DNA from: Actinomycetes bacterium
Lineage (GTDB): Bacteria; Actinomycetota; Actinomycetes; Actinomycetales; Demequinaceae
Length of the DNA stretch: 5,388 bases
Reading direction: 5' to 3'
Assembly (NCBI GenBank): GCA_023428185.1
Contig: JAEYYZ010000108.1
Span: forward strand, 1-5,388
In this document: in pieces, positions 4,410 to 5,388 of the stretch
How positions within the stretch are numbered: position 1 is the first letter of the stretch
Layout of the letters: each line of letters begins with the position of its first letter
Notes under the pieces: model-generated
The model's database searches: none
Seen by the model: only the letters and a program-made list of their open reading frames with translations
What the model was told of the DNA's origin: nothing
Made by a program: the position numbers and the translations under genes

Positions 4410-5388
4410 TTGGGCGGGCGCGATCCATCGCGCTCACGGGACTCACGGGGCATGTCATCGATATTGAGGCCCACATCGCGGCGTCACTACCCGCTTTCAC
4501 CATCGTGGGTTTGCCCGATGCCTCGCTCCAGGAGTCCAGGGACAGGGTCCGGGCCGCCGTGGCGAGTTCAGGCATGCAATGGCCGCAGCGGCGCATCACC
4601 GTGAATCTGTCCCCGGCATCGTTGCCCAAATCGGGCTCAGGTACCGACTTAGGGATTGCCGTGTCCGTGCTGAGCGCTGCGGGGCTGATTGACGCTCGCG
4701 CAGTGGGGGACGCGGTGTTCGTGGGGGAGTTGGGGCTCGACGGGCGAGTCCGGCCCGTGCGCGGGGTGTTGCCTGCAGTGGTCGCGGCGGTAGACGCGGG
4801 GTTCACGCGCGTAGTGGTGGCCGCCGGCAATGCGGATGAGGCGCAACTGGTTCCCGGCGCCCGCGTGCGCGCTGTTGCCACCCTCGCGGAGTTGGCGCGG
4901 GAATTGGGTAATGACGATGCCCGCCCGTCCGGCGCGCTCGAGGCGGTGAACGCCGTGTCAACGGCCGTGGCCATGGCTGCCATGCCCGGGGACATGGAGG
5001 ATGTGCGCGGCCAGCAAGAGGCGCGATGGGCGCTCGAGGTTGCAGCGGCGGGTGGACATCACATGTTGCTCGCTGGCCCACCTGGGGCGGGCAAGACCAT
5101 GCTTGCGTCTCGGTTGCCGGGCATCTTGCCGCCGCTGAGCGAGACCGATGCACTTGCCGCCACCTCGGTGCACTCGCTCGCCGGGACGTTGGATGCCTCC
5201 CAAGGGCTCATGGTGCGACCGCCGTATGAGGCGCCACACCACTCCTCCTCCGCGGCCGCGATAGTGGGTGGCGGAGCCATGCTTGCGCGGCCGGGTGCGA
5301 TCTCTCGCGCCCATGGCGGCGTGTTGTTCCTGGATGAAGCCCCTGAGTTCTCGGTGCACGTTCTCCAAACCTTGCGGCAACCGCTTGA
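4406..5388 (+). CDS. comM: YifB/ComM family Mg-chelatase-like AAA+ ATPase, 3' end missing
   Basis: The frame is open from GTG 4406 to the window end, giving 327 complete codons and two further bases; the family is about 500 residues, so roughly the last third is missing. The N-terminal domain has RARSIALTGLTGHVIDIEAH (residues 4-23), LPAFTIVGLPDASLQESRDR and NLSPASLPKSGSGTDL from Asn67. A low-complexity linker follows. The AAA+ domain has Walker A GPPGAGKT (224-231, Lys230), the family-specific APHHSSS (His278-His279) and Walker B VLFLDEAPEF (Asp310-Glu311). In Gram-negative bacteria ComM is a hexameric helicase that promotes branch migration during natural transformation; elsewhere the role is less clear. 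GTG 4406 overlaps the yraN TGA, and a GCGGGG sequence shortly upstream may help initiation. A Mg-chelatase subunit is unlikely given the N-terminal domain and neighbours. Confidence 0.95.
   Translation, partial: MIGRARSIALTGLTGHVIDIEAHIAASLPAFTIVGLPDASLQESRDRVRAAVASSGMQWPQRRITVNLSPASLPKSGSGTDLGIAVSVLSAAGLIDARAVGDAVFVGELGLDGRVRPVRGVLPAVVAAVDAGFTRVVVAAGNADEAQLVPGARVRAVATLAELARELGNDDARPSGALEAVNAVSTAVAMAAMPGDMEDVRGQQEARWALEVAAAGGHHMLLAGPPGAGKTMLASRLPGILPPLSETDALAATSVHSLAGTLDASQGLMVRPPYEAPHHSSSAAAIVGGGAMLARPGAISRAHGGVLFLDEAPEFSVHVLQTLRQPL

Noticed and set aside
4433..4449. Tandem CTCACGGG repeat near the comM start
   Set aside because: It encodes LTGLTG, in line with the conserved N-terminal SxALxGLxG pattern of ComM, so protein constraint explains it.
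4303..4995. 230-residue open frame on the - strand opposite yraN and comM
   Set aside because: It is very rich in Ala, Thr, Ser and Arg, as shadow frames are, and has no domain. The + strand carries complete YraN and ComM motifs.
1..5388. Search for CRISPR arrays, tRNA or rRNA genes, insertion-sequence ends, att sites, phage or toxin-antitoxin genes
   Set aside because: None is visible. The gene order is a standard chromosomal housekeeping cluster, and base use is even across it, with no sign of recent transfer.

Overview
The window is a high-GC, actinobacterial-type housekeeping segment. All genes lie on the + strand and match the well-known order rpsP - khpA - rimM - trmD - rplS - lepB - rnhB - DUF2469 gene - yraN - comM. 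The DUF2469 protein, the form of the L19 and RimM sequences, the GTG and TTG starts and the GC-rich third positions point to Actinomycetota. A Micrococcales-like member is my best guess, from memory of family sequences only. I see no mobile element, CRISPR array, tRNA or rRNA, and no undescribed multigene system. The unusual material is in the gaps and start sites.

Layout: 1-30 is the last nine codons of rpsP. khpA (34-264) follows immediately and the pair is closed by a strong hairpin (280-310). rimM (359-901) and trmD (898-1587) overlap by 4 bp. A 196-base gap (1588-1783) holds a partial duplication of the trmD tail, a probable promoter and a structured leader before rplS (1784-2131). A 21-bp hairpin (2146-2194) follows rplS and covers the only standard start codon of lepB (2191-2850). 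After another stem-loop come rnhB (2909-3610) and the DUF2469 gene (3620-3946). yraN (4053-4409) and comM (4406 to the window end, incomplete) overlap by 4 bp.

How the genes relate: rpsP, rimM, trmD and rplS serve ribosome assembly and tRNA modification, and KhpA is a small RNA chaperone-like protein. LepB removes signal peptides from exported proteins. RnhB removes ribonucleotides and RNA from DNA duplexes. YraN (a nuclease-fold protein) and ComM (an AAA+ helicase-like protein tied to natural transformation) begin the yraN-comM-dprA type cluster.

The most useful observations are: (1) rimM, rnhB and the DUF2469 gene each have a TANNNT hexamer 6 or 7 bases before the start codon, the geometry of leaderless transcription; (2) the rplS leader has two mutually exclusive pairings upstream of the Shine-Dalgarno site; (3) the lepB start is unresolved, because the TTG start lies in a terminator-like hairpin while the frame stays open upstream to an ATT codon that would supply a normal basic cytoplasmic tail.
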